DNA from: Muscardinus avellanarius
Lineage: Eukaryota > Chordata > Mammalia > Rodentia > Gliridae
Direction of reading: 5' to 3'
Length of the DNA stretch: 64,000 bases
Assembly: GCA_963383645.1 (NCBI GenBank)
Contig: OY726571.1
Span: 22,184,785 to 22,248,784, forward strand
Shown: positions 42,260 to 53,260 of the stretch, piece by piece
Position numbering within the stretch: position 1 is the stretch's first letter
Layout of the letters: each line of letters begins with the position of its first letter
The notes under the pieces: generated by a model
What the model was told of the DNA's origin: nothing
The model's database searches: none
Seen by the model: only the letters and a program-made list of their open reading frames with translations
Made by a program: the position numbers and the translations under genes

Positions 42260-42685
42260 TTTTTTTTTTTTTTTTTTTTGCGGGTCTGGGGATGGAACCC
42301 AGGGGGATTTGACCTCTGAACTACACCCCCTGCCCTATTTTTTATTCTTTATTTTTAAACAGGATCTTACAAGCCGGGCTTGGTGGCACACGCTTGTAAT
42401 CCCTGCGCTTGGGAGGCAGAGACAGGAGGATCGCGCAGGTTTGAAGCCAGCCGTGTGTGCTGGCTTAGGAGACCCTGTTTCCAAATAAAAATGTAAAATA
42501 TAGTTCTGGGAGTGTAGCCTGGAGGTAGAAGGGCTTCCAGGAACCCCAGTACCACCAAAAAAAAAAAAAAAAAAATCTCACTAAGTTGCAGAGAGCCTCA
42601 CTGAGTAGCAGAGGCTGTCTGTAAACCACGATCCTCAACCTCCCGAAAGTTGGGATTACAAGCGTGCCACCACGCCCGGCTTGGT
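42260..42685. mobile_element. Nested SINEs in opposite orientation
   Basis: The outer minus-strand B1-dID (42264-42372 and 42562-42682) carries an inner plus-strand hairpin-subfamily copy (42373-42561). Confidence 0.93.
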
Positions 42686-42714
42686 CTTTAATTTATGTTT
42701 AATAATTGCCTGGA

Positions 42715-42905
42715 ATGACATCTTCCAGAGGTATTGGGTCAAATTTGGGTTAAAGAGAGGAACATAGTATTTACTGGCTACCTACTAGGTATTGTTTCTT
42801 TGTGAACCTCACTACAATTAAGGGGGGTCTTTATCATTATTCCCAATAAATAGACACACATGAAGACCTTAACTAACTTACCAGACTCTCACAGATGAGC
42901 ACAGG
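42715..42905 (-). mobile_element. Probable MIR fragment
   Basis: ACTGGCTACCTACTAGGTAT, GAACCTCACTACAATTAAGG, TATCATTATTCCCAATAAAT and ACTTACCAGACTCTCACAGA follow a reversed MIR, well diverged. Confidence 0.5.
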
Positions 42906-43009
42906 GGGGCGGTTTTTGTCTCTAAAGTGTACACTTTTTTAAACTCCTGCCCATTTATGCCCCTCTATGTGCCTCTATATTTGGTAAAACAAAGAGGTAT
43001 AAGACTAAA

Positions 43010-43446
43010 GCACCCAAACTGGGTATACTATCACACACCTAAAATGCCAGTACTTGGAGGCTGAGATAGGAGGATCACAGGTTCAAAGACAGCCCCAGGA
43101 ACTTAGCAAGACTCTCAGGAACCTAGGGAGATACTGTTTCCAAACAAAATATAAAAATAAAGAACGTTGGGGGTGTAGCTTGGAGGTAGAATACCCCTGG
43201 GTGCAATCTCCAGTTCACAAGAAAAAAATAAAACAGACACAAACAAACAAAAAAACCCTCAGAGGATTCTTCCGTGGGGATGGAACCCAGGGGCATTCTA
43301 CCTCCGAGCTATACCCCCAGCCCTATTTTTTATTCTTTATTTGGAAACAGGGCCTCACTGAATTGCAGAGGGCCTCACTAAGTAGCTGAGGCTGGTTGTG
43401 AACCACAATCAATGCTGGGATTACAGGCATGCGCCACTGCCCGGCT
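43010..43446. mobile_element. Two SINEs, tail to tail
   Basis: 43016-43255 plus-strand older B1-dID and 43274-43446 minus-strand B1-dID (head slightly deleted). Confidence 0.86.
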
Positions 43447-44210
43447 CCTGTGGGGCTCCTAATTCATATAAAGTATAACCTCGTACTTCATGTCTCATTC
43501 AAGGAATTCCAAAGCAGTTTATATAATTTTTCAATTTATAAGTTAATAAAATCCATTTGATACTTCCTATAAATGAAGCATAAGAATATAGAAAAGAACA
43601 CGAGGCTAAAATTATTTGGCCACCTCAATTGTCTGACTTATTTACACGGGCTGTGCAAACAGTGACAGAGAATGAGGCGTCATTTAATCACAAGCAAAAG
43701 CCAAGTCATCCCTGAGAAAGAGAACTCACAGGAACATCTTTGCTTCTTTTCTCCCCTCTTCCCAAATCTTCCTTAAAAAGGGAAGCACAGAAATAGGAGT
43801 ACCCCACATTTAATGAATATGTAACAAAGAACCTGGGACCTGGAGTCCAGGTAGGGAGCATGTGGACTCTACAGACTGTGGGCTTGCCTCAGCGCTCCCA
43901 GGAGCACTCTCCAGGCAGTCCAAAGGACGAATGGTCTCTGCCGCTCACAAATCTTGACTCCCGGCCAGCGATGGGCTCACTTGAATCGCAGCCAAGCGCC
44001 TGGACGTGTTGCTTGAACATGTGACCGGCACACACGTGTCCCCGCCACATCCTGTCCTCTCCCGGAGAGCCTCTGACATCTAATTCTCAAGAATCTCATC
44101 TCATTTTTTATAGTCAAGTGTCTTTACCCTAACTCTAAAAATAGAGGTGCGAAGAAGACATAGTTTGGAGGGTCTTGAAAATTCTATATAAAGTCCTCCA
44201 AACCTTAAAA
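43447..44210. other. Unassigned sequence with a block repeated at 45.8 kb
   Basis: 43648-43735 (GGCTGTGCAAACAGTGACAG ... AAGCCAAGTCATCCCTGAGA) resembles 45805-45895. No coding frame. CpG-bearing stretch around 43960-44050. Confidence 0.5.
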
Positions 44211-44476
44211 ATCCTTAGATTCGAGCCGGGAGTGGTAGCGCACGCTTGTAATCCCAGTGCTTGCAAGACTGAGACGGGAAGATCACGCGGGTTCCAAGCC
44301 AGCCTCAGCTACTTAGTGAGGCTCTCAGCAACTTAGTGAGACCCTGTTTCCAAATAAAATATAAAAATAGGTCTGGGAGTATAGCCCAGAGGTAAAAAAA
44401 AAAAAAAGCCCCTGGGTTCCACCCCCAGTACCACAATTAATTAATTAATTAATTAAAAATATATATCCTTAGATTC
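44211..44476 (+). mobile_element. SINE, GAAGCCAGCC-like, 12-bp TSD
   Basis: ATCCTTAGATTC at 44211-44222 and 44465-44476. The tail is (ATTA)n and an A-run interrupts the ID half. Confidence 0.94.
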
Positions 44477-44721
44477 AACTCTGGGAAACAGTACATTGGA
44501 TTATATCAATTTACAGCCTATACTGGAAAGTTTTCTCCTAGAAAAAGAGCTACTTGCAAACCATTTCTGGTAGTCAATTATTTTCCTAAATGTCAAAGTA
44601 AAACAGCTCTTAGGTATAAAAATAAAAAGAAAGCAGAATGATTTCTTGAAATTAGCCAAGTAGATTATAAGCAAGAAAATCGATTGCTCTCAGAAAAAGC
44701 CACGAGAATAAGATTAATATG

Positions 44722-44868
44722 GAGCTGGGCATGCTGGTGCACACCCATAATTCTAGTACTTGGGAGGCTGAGACAGGAAGATCACAGGTTTGAAGCCAGT
44801 CTCAACAATGTAGTGAGACCCTCTGCAACTTACTGAGACTGTTTCAAAATAAAAGCAAAAATAAGGCT
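44722..44868 (+). mobile_element. SINE, B1-like half, tail lost at L1 junction
   Basis: Head through the A-rich linker, then continues directly into L1 at 44869. Confidence 0.82.
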
Positions 44869-45570
44869 GGTGAGGATGTGGGGAAAGAGAAAATCATTTA
44901 CACTGTTGGTGTGAGTGCAAACTTGTTCAGCCACTATGGAGATCAGTGTGGAGATTCCTTGGAAAACTGGGAATGGACTCACCATATGATCCAGCTATAC
45001 CACTCCTGGGTATCTTTCCAAAGGGCTTGAAGTCAGAGAACTACAGTAACATATGCATGCTCATATAGCAGAACAATTCGTAATAGCCAAAATATGGAAC
45101 CAACCTAGATCTCCATCAACAGATGAATGTATTGCAAAGTTATGGGAAATACACACAATGGAGTTCTACTCAGCAATAAAGAAGAACAAAATCGTGTCAT
45201 TCGCAAGAAGATGATAAGACCTGGAGAACATTATGTTAAGTGAGATCAGCCAAGCACAGAAAGCGAAGGGACATATGTTTTCTCTAATAAGCCCAAACTA
45301 GAGAGCATTGGGGATACCAGAGGGACTCCAGATAATGGAGGGGAAACCTCAGCAAAGTTTGAATGGAAGGCTGAGGTTGATTAATGGAGGAGCTACATTC
45401 GAATATGCGTATAAGTGTGAATGTAGCATGGTCAACCAGGACACTCATTGTTGGGAGGGGGGTAAGGGAAAGCGAGGGGGGGAGGGAACCAAGCACCGTG
45501 TGAATGTATGTCATTGTCAATATGATCCACATAAAACAATATTTAAAAATAAATAAAATAAAAAGTAGCA
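44869..45570 (+). mobile_element. L1 3' end, older subfamily
   Basis: From GGCTGGTGAGGATGTGG through ORF2 C-terminal coding (FTLLV-type, ATACCACTCCTGGGTATCTT, CAATGGAGTTCTACTCAGCA) to a 3'UTR with a G-rich block and an A-rich tail. Same subfamily as 17046-17451 (minus). Frames are broken. Confidence 0.9.
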
Positions 45571-45704
45571 TATGCTACTGAGAGCTTAAGTTAAAAAAAA
45601 CAGAGTTCTACTGTACATATCACTAATGCATAAATTCTCTGGTTTGTCTGCACAGGGCAGAGCTCCTGTCAAAAATATTGATGTAAATAAATCATATTTT
45701 TCTG

Positions 45705-45810
45705 CAAAAAAAAAAAGGTCTAAGGCTATAGCTCAGAGGTAAAATGCTCCTGAACTCAATCCTCAGTTCCCCCCCCGGCCCCCTCTCTCTCTCTCTCTCT
45801 CTCTGGCTGC
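45705..45810 (+). mobile_element. ID tail with C-run and (CT)n
   Basis: GGCTATAGCTCAGAGGTAAA, then CAATCCTCAGTT, a C-run and (CT)n instead of poly-A. Confidence 0.75.
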
Positions 45811-46138
45811 CCAAACAGCAACAAAGAAAGAAATTATTTTACCATGAGATAAAGCTAAATCATCCCTTGGAAAGGGAATTCCCAGGAGCATGTATTTGTT
45901 TATGCAAGAAAGACCATGTCCACGCTAGATTCTTCATAGGAGCTTTCCTCAAAACAGGTGCCCACAGAGTTCTAGTCTACTCATGGACCCGCTTCCAGGT
46001 CCGATGCCCCACGGAGCAGGCTACACAAACATCTGCGACAAACTGTTTCTTAAAGGCTTCCTAAGGGAAATGGACAATGAGATTTTTCTTCCTTGGTCTT
46101 AGAAAAGGGCAAAACTTCTGTTTCTCCCAGGGGCAGTT
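45811..46138. other. Unassigned sequence, repeat of 43.65 kb block
   Basis: GGCTGCCCAAACAGCAACAA and AAGCTAAATCATCCCTTGGA parallel the 43.65-kb block; the rest is unassigned. Confidence 0.5.
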
Positions 46139-46387
46139 GAAAAATGTCATGGATGCCAGGTGTGGTGGCGCACGCTTGTAATCCTAGCATTCAGGAGGCT
46201 GAGACAAGAGGCTCACAATTCGGGAACAGCCTCAGCTATTTAGTGAGGCCCTTTGCAACTCAGTGAGACCCTGTTTCAAAAAAAAAAAAAAAGAATAAAA
46301 AATAGGGCTGGGGTATAGCTTGGAGATAGAATACCCCTGGGTTCCATCCCAGTACCACAAAAAAAAAAGAAAAGAAAAATGTCATGG
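46139..46387 (+). mobile_element. SINE, B1-dID, perfect 14-bp TSD
   Basis: GAAAAATGTCATGG at 46139-46152 and 46374-46387. Confidence 0.97.
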
Positions 46388-47016
46388 TGTCCCAGAAGGC
46401 CGACCTTCGACCCAGAGAGCTGATCAGCGCCTGCAGGCCCTTGGTCTTCCCTGATGACTAAGTTTCTAGACATCCTGCACGCACGGTATCTCAGCCCTTT
46501 GAATTACTTGACAGCTGCGGCTACTGTCACCTTCTTATCCCAGGAGAGGAAGTAGCTTCTGCCTGCTTCAAGGTCCCGTTCACACCCTGAGTGTTTGAGA
46601 GAGTGAATGGTCGTTTCTAGTATGAATGTTTAATTTTCGTAATGCTTAGCTCTGCGTTCTATACTTCCTAAAGGATGTATTAATTGGAATTGTTTGTCAT
46701 CCGCAGCTAGAAGGAATTAAGGGGGGTGGGTAGACTGTCCTCTGGTTGTTACCATTTTACCTTCGCTTTCCCCAGCAGGAGCTTTGCCAAGTGTCGTCTG
46801 TCATGTCAGAAAACTGAGTTTGAACTTCAAAATGGGTTGAGAGGATCAATGGGTGCAAGGCGCTTTTCTCTTAGATAATTTATTCAGTGGGTGCTAAATA
46901 TTTGAAGGACTTTTCATTTTGATTGAATGGCTGGTGTTTAATGAGGTTAAATACATAAATTCTTATAGTAATGATACAGACTGCACACAGAAAAGTGTGC
47001 AGAATATAAAATACAT
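46388..47016. other. Unassigned non-repetitive sequence
   Basis: Mixed composition; no domain-bearing frame. Confidence 0.4.
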
Positions 47017-47533
47017 AAGCTGGGCATGATGATGCACTTTTGCAATCCCAGTAAGTGGGAGGATGAGACAGGAGTACCGCAGGCTCGCAGCCAGCCTCAG
47101 CTGCTTAGTGAGGCCCTTGGCAACTCAGTGAGAGCCTATTTCCTAGCATGGTTAACCTGGATGCTCATTGTAGGGAAGGGGGGAGGGGGAGGTGGGGAGG
47201 GGAGAGGGCACCAAGCACAGACTGATATATGCCAATTTCGATATGATTCACATAAAAAAATTTAAAAAGAGACAAAAAATAAGAATAAAAAATATGGCTG
47301 GGGTGTAGCTTGGAGGTAGAATGCTCCTGGGTTCAATCTCTACTACTTGGGAGGCTGAGACTCCACTACTTGGGAGGCTGAGACTTGGGAGGCATCACAG
47401 GTTGAGACCAGGCTCAGAAACACAGTGAGACTCTGTTTTCCAAGTAAAAAATCAAATAGGGCCAGGGGTGTGGCTTGGAGGTAGAATGCCTCTGGGTTTG
47501 ATCTCAGTACCAAAGAAAATAAAATAATATAAA
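47017..47533 (+). mobile_element. SINE split by a ~120-bp L1 3' end, then a second SINE
   Basis: 47019-47153 and 47271-47343 are one B1-dID. Between them lies a very short 5'-truncated L1 3'UTR (TAGCATGGTTAACCTGGATG, G-rich block, CACATAAAAAAATTT). 47344-47533 is another SINE with a duplicated CTACTTGGGAGGCTGAGACT. Confidence 0.83.
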
Positions 47534-47649
47534 AAATTGTTTTAAGTATAAATCTGTATTCCTGTTTCACCAAAAAGCTGATTATATTGATGACAATAGT
47601 GCATTTTTGTTTGCTTGGGTTTTGTTGTTGTTGTTGTTTTGTTTGTTTT

Positions 47650-47860
47650 TTGTTTTGGTGGTACTTGGGGTGGAACCCAGGGGCTTCATACCTCCGGGCT
47701 ATACTCCTAGGCCTATTTTATATTTTATTTGGAAACAGGGTCTCACTAAGTTGCTGAGAGCCTCACTAAGTAGCTGAGGCTGGCTTCGAACCTGTGCAAT
47801 CCTCCTTTATCAGACACCCAAGCGCTGGGATTACAAGTGTGCGCCACCACGCCCAGTTGT
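47650..47860 (-). mobile_element. SINE, GAAGCCAGCC subfamily
   Basis: Reversed copy from GGTGGTACTTGGGGTGGAAC to CACGCCCAGT. Confidence 0.9.
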
Positions 47861-47904
47861 TTGCTTGTTTTTAAAAGTGCAAAAATCACCAGATGAAACA
47901 TAAT

Positions 47905-48215
47905 AGCACTTACAGAGTGATGACACCAACTTATTGAGCACCTACTGTGTGCCCAGACTTCATTGGATATTATTTCTTTTCTATTTTTTTTCTTTTTTGG
48001 TGGTACTGGGGTGGAACCCAAAGGCTTTCTACCTCCAAGACCTCCCAAGTGTGGGGATTACAAACGTGTGCCACCACGCCCGGCTCTGAATATTGTTTCT
48101 GAGCACCATGTGGCAGGTGTTATCATCTCCAATTTACAGATGAGTAAACTAAAGTTCAGAGAGACAATTTGCCCAAGATCAGAGCCCTGCTGGACTGAAA
48201 GCAAAGTCCAGTGGA
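47905..48215 (-). mobile_element. MIR interrupted by internally deleted SINE
   Basis: MIR words: ATTGAGCACCTACTGTGTGC before; CAGGTGTTATCATCTCCAAT, TTACAGATGAGTAAACTAAA and ATTTGCCCAAGATCAGAGCC after. The SINE at 47985-48085 lacks most of its middle. GATATTATTTCT / GAATATTGTTTCT is the probable TSD. Confidence 0.78.
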
Positions 48216-48469
48216 CTTTATCAGCTCAAGTAGATCTGAAGATCCTAAAGTAAACACAGTAATAGTTAATGGCCGGAGATTCAGGAAAACCAGGAAAAAT
48301 AAAGAAAATAAAAATCATTTATAATCTTACAACTAATACATATATAACTAATATATTATATATTACATAATAATATAAATAATCTAGGTAGTTGCTATTT
48401 GTATATATCAAGGACATCTATATATGAAGGAAGGCCAAGGGCCTACAGGTGCTAATTGGTATATAGATG

Positions 48470-48790
48470 CTCTATCTATATATCTAGATTCTATCTAGAT
48501 TCTATTTATCTAGATTCTATCTGTTATCTCTCTATGTAGAGAGAGAGAGTGTGCTACTTGGGAGTAAACCCAGAGGTATCTAGACTCTATCTAGACTCTA
48601 ATTTAGATTCTACCTAGATTCTTATCTAGATTCTATCTATAATCTATGTAGAGAGAGAGTGTGCTACTAGGGAGTAAACCCAGAGGTACCTAGATTCTAT
48701 CTAGATTCTAATATAGATTCTATCTATATAGATTCTATATGTCATCTCTCTATGTAGAGAGAGAGGGTATGGGACTAGGGAGTAAACCCA
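48470..48790 (+). repeat. VNTR of ~110 bp built from TCTAGAT words and a SINE fragment
   Basis: Three units, with GGGAGTAAACCCAGAGGTA at about 48560, 48671 and 48780, separated by TCTAGATTCTATC-type repeats and TCTATGTAGAGAGAGAG. Confidence 0.88.
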
Positions 48791-48966
48791 GAGGTATTTT
48801 ACCTCTGAGCTATACCCCCGACACTTTTTAATTTTATTTTGAAACAGGGTCTCACCAAGTTGCTGACAGCCTCACTAATTGGCTGATACTGGTCTCAAAC
48901 CTCTGATCTCCTGCCTCAGTCTCCCAATTATTGGGGTTATAGGAGTGCACCACCACACACCTGGCT
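48771..48966 (-). mobile_element. SINE, older copy (source of VNTR fragment)
   Basis: The last VNTR unit continues into a full reversed B1/ID element ending CACACCTGGCT. Confidence 0.84.
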
Positions 48967-49059
48967 ACTAATAGATCATTTTAACATATTTGGCGTATTT
49001 CCTTCCAATTTTTGGTATAACCTGGATGATATTGCTCCCTCGTGCCTCGCATCTGTCCT

Positions 49060-49570
49060 GAATAGTCCTGTGACTTCTCTTCTGAATAAATCCCCAGCCC
49101 CTCCGAGTCCTCCCAGCCTCTAGCCTGATGTAGCCACCATCATCTCTTGCCGGCTCACCTCACTTCCCTTCTAACCAGGCTCCTTAGCTCCAGTCTGGTC
49201 CATTCTCTCCTTGTTCATTTCCCACATTGCAGCCAGAGCAGTTTTTCCAAACTGCAAATTAACTGCCTGGGATGGCTTTCCACAGCCCTTAGAGCAAGGC
49301 TCAAACTGCTCACCCTGGCTGGAAAGGCCCCAACCACAGGCTCCCACCTGTCTCGGTACATCTGAATTTCCCCTATAGTAACATGTATCTCACTATATTA
49401 TAATCTTTTCAATCATCTGTTTGGCTTCTGCACTAGGCTGTCAACTCTGAAGGCAGGGTCTTTATTTCTTTCATTTGCCACCAATCCCGTGTGTGTAGGA
49501 GCTCAGTGTCTGGTATAGGGCAGGCGTTGACCATCTGCCTATGGTGTAAACATGCGCACACCAATGTGTA
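49060..49570 (+). mobile_element. L2 element
   Basis: L2 3' order: CACCATCATCTCTTGCCGGC, TCTAACCAGGCTCCTTAGCT, CACATTGCAGCCAGAGCAGT, GGGATGGCTTTCCACAGCCC and CTCTGAAGGCAGGGTCTTTA, then the GCTCAGTGTCTGGTATAGGG 3' end. No protein frame. Confidence 0.82.
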
Positions 49571-49750
49571 GCACATGGAGTACTTGGTAAGTTATAATTT
49601 CCTACAGATTCTCTTGCATTTCCTAGGCAGAAATTAATAATATCCATGAGTAATGCTCATTAGCGTCTTCCTTCTTAGTCTTTATCCCTTTTTTTCTTGT
49701 CTTACTATGCAGATAAGATCTTCAAGGCAATGTGGAGTACATATATTGAA

Positions 49751-49754
<4 letters not shown>

Positions 49755-49796
<42 letters not shown>

Positions 49797-49998
49797 GTGG
49801 TTCTGGGGGTGGAACCCAGAGGCTTTCTACCTCTGGGCTATACTCCCAGACTTCTTTTTTTATATTTTATTTGGAAACAGGGTCTCCCTAAGTTGCTGAG
49901 AGCCTCACTAAGTAGCTGAGGCTGACTTCGAACCCATGTGATCCTCCTGTCTCAGCCTCCCAAGCGCGGGGATTACAAGCATGCGCCACCACGCCCGG
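49755..49998 (-). mobile_element. SINE, GAAGCCAGCC subfamily, next to (AT)n
   Basis: (AT)n at 49760-49781, then T-run and a complete reversed SINE. ATATATATATTTT recurs after the head, so the site was an AT repeat. Confidence 0.9.
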
Positions 49999-50029
49999 TG
50001 AAATATATATATTTTAACTTGAATTTTCT

Positions 50030-50180
50030 TTGTATGTGTGTGGTACTGGGGATTAAACCCATACTAGGTAACACTCTACCACACTGCCACATTATCAGCA
50101 TCTTTTTTTTTCTCTTTAGACAGGATCATGCTAAGCTTCCCGGGCTGACCTCAAACTTGCAATCCTCCTATTCTGTGGAA
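50030..50180 (-). mobile_element. Old ID/B1 fragment
   Basis: GGTACTGGGGATTAAACCCA, GGCTGACCTCAAACTTGCAA; strongly diverged. Confidence 0.6.
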
Positions 50181-50184
50181 TACC

Positions 50185-50608
50185 TGATTTTTAAAAACAA
50201 AGGTTTTATCATTTTAACATGAAGTCTCATGTGTGATGTCGATTTTAGATTGTTCATCTTTATCATTTCAAGAAAATTATTTTCTAGTCTCAGTTTACTG
50301 TCTTTTTATACATTTTTAATGAATGATGGGTTTTATGTAGTTTTTTTAATTCACTGAGATGGTTTATCTTCTTTAATCACTTAATGTGTTGAATTACATT
50401 AGATTGTCTAATTGTAGGAATTAATTGTTAACACATTGTAGGAATTAATCTGTTAACTATTATTGTCAAATCTATGCTTGTTAGTAATATTAGTCTATAT
50501 TTTCTTTTGCTATTCTTGTCTAGTTTTGATATTGAGAATATTTATGAGTTGGGAATTTTCTTTTTTCTATACTGTAAAACAGTGTGTAGATGAAGGAGAT
50601 GATTTGTT
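50185..50608 (-). mobile_element. Ancient L1M ORF2, left part
   Basis: Reversed RT-region wording (GTTGAATTACATTAGATTG; AGTAATATTAGTCTATATTT; TATGAGTTGGGAATTTTC). It continues at 52987 after the composite element. Confidence 0.65.
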
Positions 50609-52986
50609 TCTTAATTCTATTTATTTATTTATTTATTTATTTATTTTATTGGTGCACTGTATTCATACATCATAGTGGGATACAAACTTTTGTAGACATA
50701 CATGCACACATCGCCCAGTCAGCCCCCACCTGATCCCCACCCCAATCCCTCCCCATCCCTCCTTCCCATGCTTGGCTTAGTGGTTGACATCTAGTATTAT
50801 AGCAATTTATCCAAAATTAAAAATGATAATCTCACATAACAGTTTCATTTGTCTGATACCAAGCTTTTGATGACTTAAAGATAACATTTCAATATTTCTT
50901 TTTGCTTTCTTTCTTACCAGAGAATATTTTTTTCTATTTTTTTAGGTGAAACTATCATATATTTATATATTTATTTTTCAGAAAAAAAATCTATCCTAAT
51001 ATGGAATATGGATTCTAGATACCCAAAACGATCTTGAAAAAGAACAAAGCTAGAAGATATATATTTTCTGATTTTAAACCATATAGAGCTACTATAATTG
51101 AAACAGTGTAGTACTGTTCTAAAGGCAGATATATAAACCATTGGAGTTAAATACAAGCCTAGAGCTAAATTCTTCTCTATATTATCAAGTTATTTTTGAC
51201 AAGGTTTCCACGAACATTTGGTGGTGGAAATAATAATCTTTTAACTAAATATTGTTGAAAAATAATAATTACATGGAAAAGAATAAAATTGGACCCTTAC
51301 CTAATCCCATATACAAGTATTAACTCAAAATAGATAAAAGACCTAAATATAAATCTTAAGACTATAAACTTTTAGAAGAAAATCTGGGTCATAAAACCTC
51401 ACAACATTGAAATTGGCAGTGATTTCTTGGATATGATTTCAATGGCACAGGCAACAGAAGAGTATACAAACTCCCTAAAAAATAAAAAAAATGTATATCC
51501 AAAGACAATGTAAGCAGAGTTAACAGTTACTAATAGAATTGGATAAAATATTTCCAAATGCTATATCTGAAGGTATATTAATATACCTTTGTTTTTGTTG
51601 CCTTTAAGATTCTCTGCTTGGCTTCCACATTGGTCATTTTGACAATTATGTGGCGTGGGGATCCTCTTCTCTGATCCTGTCTAAAGGGAGTTCTATAAGT
51701 TTCCTGGATCTGTGTATCAACCTCTTGCTCTATGTTTGGAAAATTTTCTGCTATTACTTCCTTGAAGAGATTGTTGATCCCTTTGGTATCACTTTCTTTT
51801 CCCTCCTCTATTCCAATTTTTCTTAGGTTAGCTCTCTTAAAATGGGCCCATATTTCTTCAATGTCATATTCCTGCTGTTGGATATTTTTTTCTAGATTAG
51901 AAACTATGCGTTCATTTTTGGAATGATCATCTTCTAAGAGCGAGATTCTGTTCTCCATGTGGTCTAATCGGTTGTTTGTGCTTTGAATTGAGGCCTTTAC
52001 TTCATTAATTGCATCCTTTATCTCTTTTTGGCTCTCTCTGAGTTCTTTTCGAAGCACCTCTATTATTTCTACAGTTATTTTCCTGATTTGATCTTCTAGA
52101 AATCTCTGATTTTCTGTTTTATCGGGTTCTGATGTTGTGGGGTTGTGAGCATTCATTGCTCCAGTGTTATTCCTCTTTCCCATGATTTCGGAAGTTTGTG
52201 CCTTCTCTGGGTTCTTCCCTTGGGTCACTATGACTTCACTTAAGGTGCTCTGGATCTCGAGTCAGTAGTATCTCAGACCCCACTACTCCTTTACTGGGTT
52301 GTATCACAGAGTCTCCAACCCAGAGAGTGGATAGAGGCTGCTTTAGACTATGGGGGGTGCCAGGTTGCACGTTCTCCTATGGTGTGATATCTCTGCCACT
52401 GCCACTCCCCCACTGGGTCAAGTCCCAGGAAGTACAGTACTGGGATTTCTCCTCTATGGCCCGCAATTTGACTCACTGTTCTTGAGTTCGCAGATGTAGC
52501 TGTACTGGACTCGTTGAATTCGCTGCTGCTGCCGCCAGTGGCAATATGGTGCTGCTGCTACGCCCTCGGCCATGAGGCTGGCTTATTTCTTCTTGGTTTT
52601 GAATTCCACTTTGAGTCCTTGCAGCGTGTGCTGAGCTCAGCCACTGGGAGCTTTAGATGTTCCCTGCGCTGAAAAATCCTGCCTGGCTGTTCCGCAGCGG
52701 CTCACCTCGGCTTGCTGTAGCCGTCCAGTGAATTCGCCGCTGCTGCAGGCAGTATGGCGCTGCTGCCGCGTCCTCAGGCATGAGGCCGGTGTATCTCCTC
52801 TGTGGCTCTGAGCTCTGTTCTCAGTCCGCTTTCTCTCTGGAGCCTGGTGATTTTTTTGTTTCTCTGGTGATGGTGTTTTCTGGCTATGAAAGGCACTGAT
52901 TTTGTGGTAATGGAGATTGGTTGTTAGCAGAGCTCTTAAGCCCTGCTTTTCTCGGTTGCCATCTTTCCGGAAGTTCTCTTAATTCT
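50609..52986 (-). mobile_element. Composite L1-derived element, copy 2 (10-bp TSD)
   Basis: TCTTAATTCT at 50609-50618 and 52977-52986 flank the insert. On the minus strand: full 5' end (GAACTTCCGGAAAGATGG), L1 5'UTR (52976-52184), ORF1 (52183 onward, truncated), the same inverted-L1 middle block (about 51587-50905), AT-rich segment, L1 3' end and a (TAAA)n tail. Relative to copy 1 it lacks about 420 bp covering the ORF1 C-terminal domain. Confidence 0.9.
51578..52183 (-). pseudogene. L1 ORF1 in composite element, C-terminally truncated
   Basis: Begins MGKRNNTGAMNAHNPTTSEP and keeps the coiled coil and most of the RRM-like domain; codon 72 is the arginine that has become a stop in copy 1. After LKATKTK the frame runs into the middle block and stops at once (KVY, then stop), so about 105 C-terminal residues are absent, including the RARRAWS region. 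A frame upstream adds 15 residues from 52228, but the shared start is 52183. Confidence 0.9.
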
Positions 52987-53258
52987 TTGATAGAGCTAAT
53001 TTTATATTTATTTATTTATTTATTTAGTGGCACTGGGGGTGGAACCCAGGGGTTTTTCTACCTCCGGGCTATACTCCCAGACCTAGTTTTATACTTTATT
53101 TAGAAACAGGGTCTCACTAAGTTACTGAGAGCCTCACTAAGTAGCTGAGGCTGGCTTCGAACCTGTGCGATCCTCCTGTCTCAGCCTCCCAAGAGCTGAG
53201 ATTACAAGCGTGTGCCACCATGCCTGGTTAATAGAGTTAATTTTAAAAATTATCTGAA
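52987..53258 (-). mobile_element. Ancient L1M right part with SINE insert
   Basis: The L1 text TTGATAGAGCTAATTTTA continues from 50608. A GAAGCCAGCC-subfamily SINE (minus, 53005-53230) is flanked by ATAGAGCTAATTTTA (52990) and ATAGAGTTAATTTTA (53231). Confidence 0.82.
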
Positions 53259-53260
53259 GC

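Noticed and set aside
50609..52986. Inverted segmental duplication of 17.4-20.2 kb
   Set aside because: Similarity stops exactly at the TSDs, and each copy has a different TSD and host sequence, so independent retrotransposition fits better.
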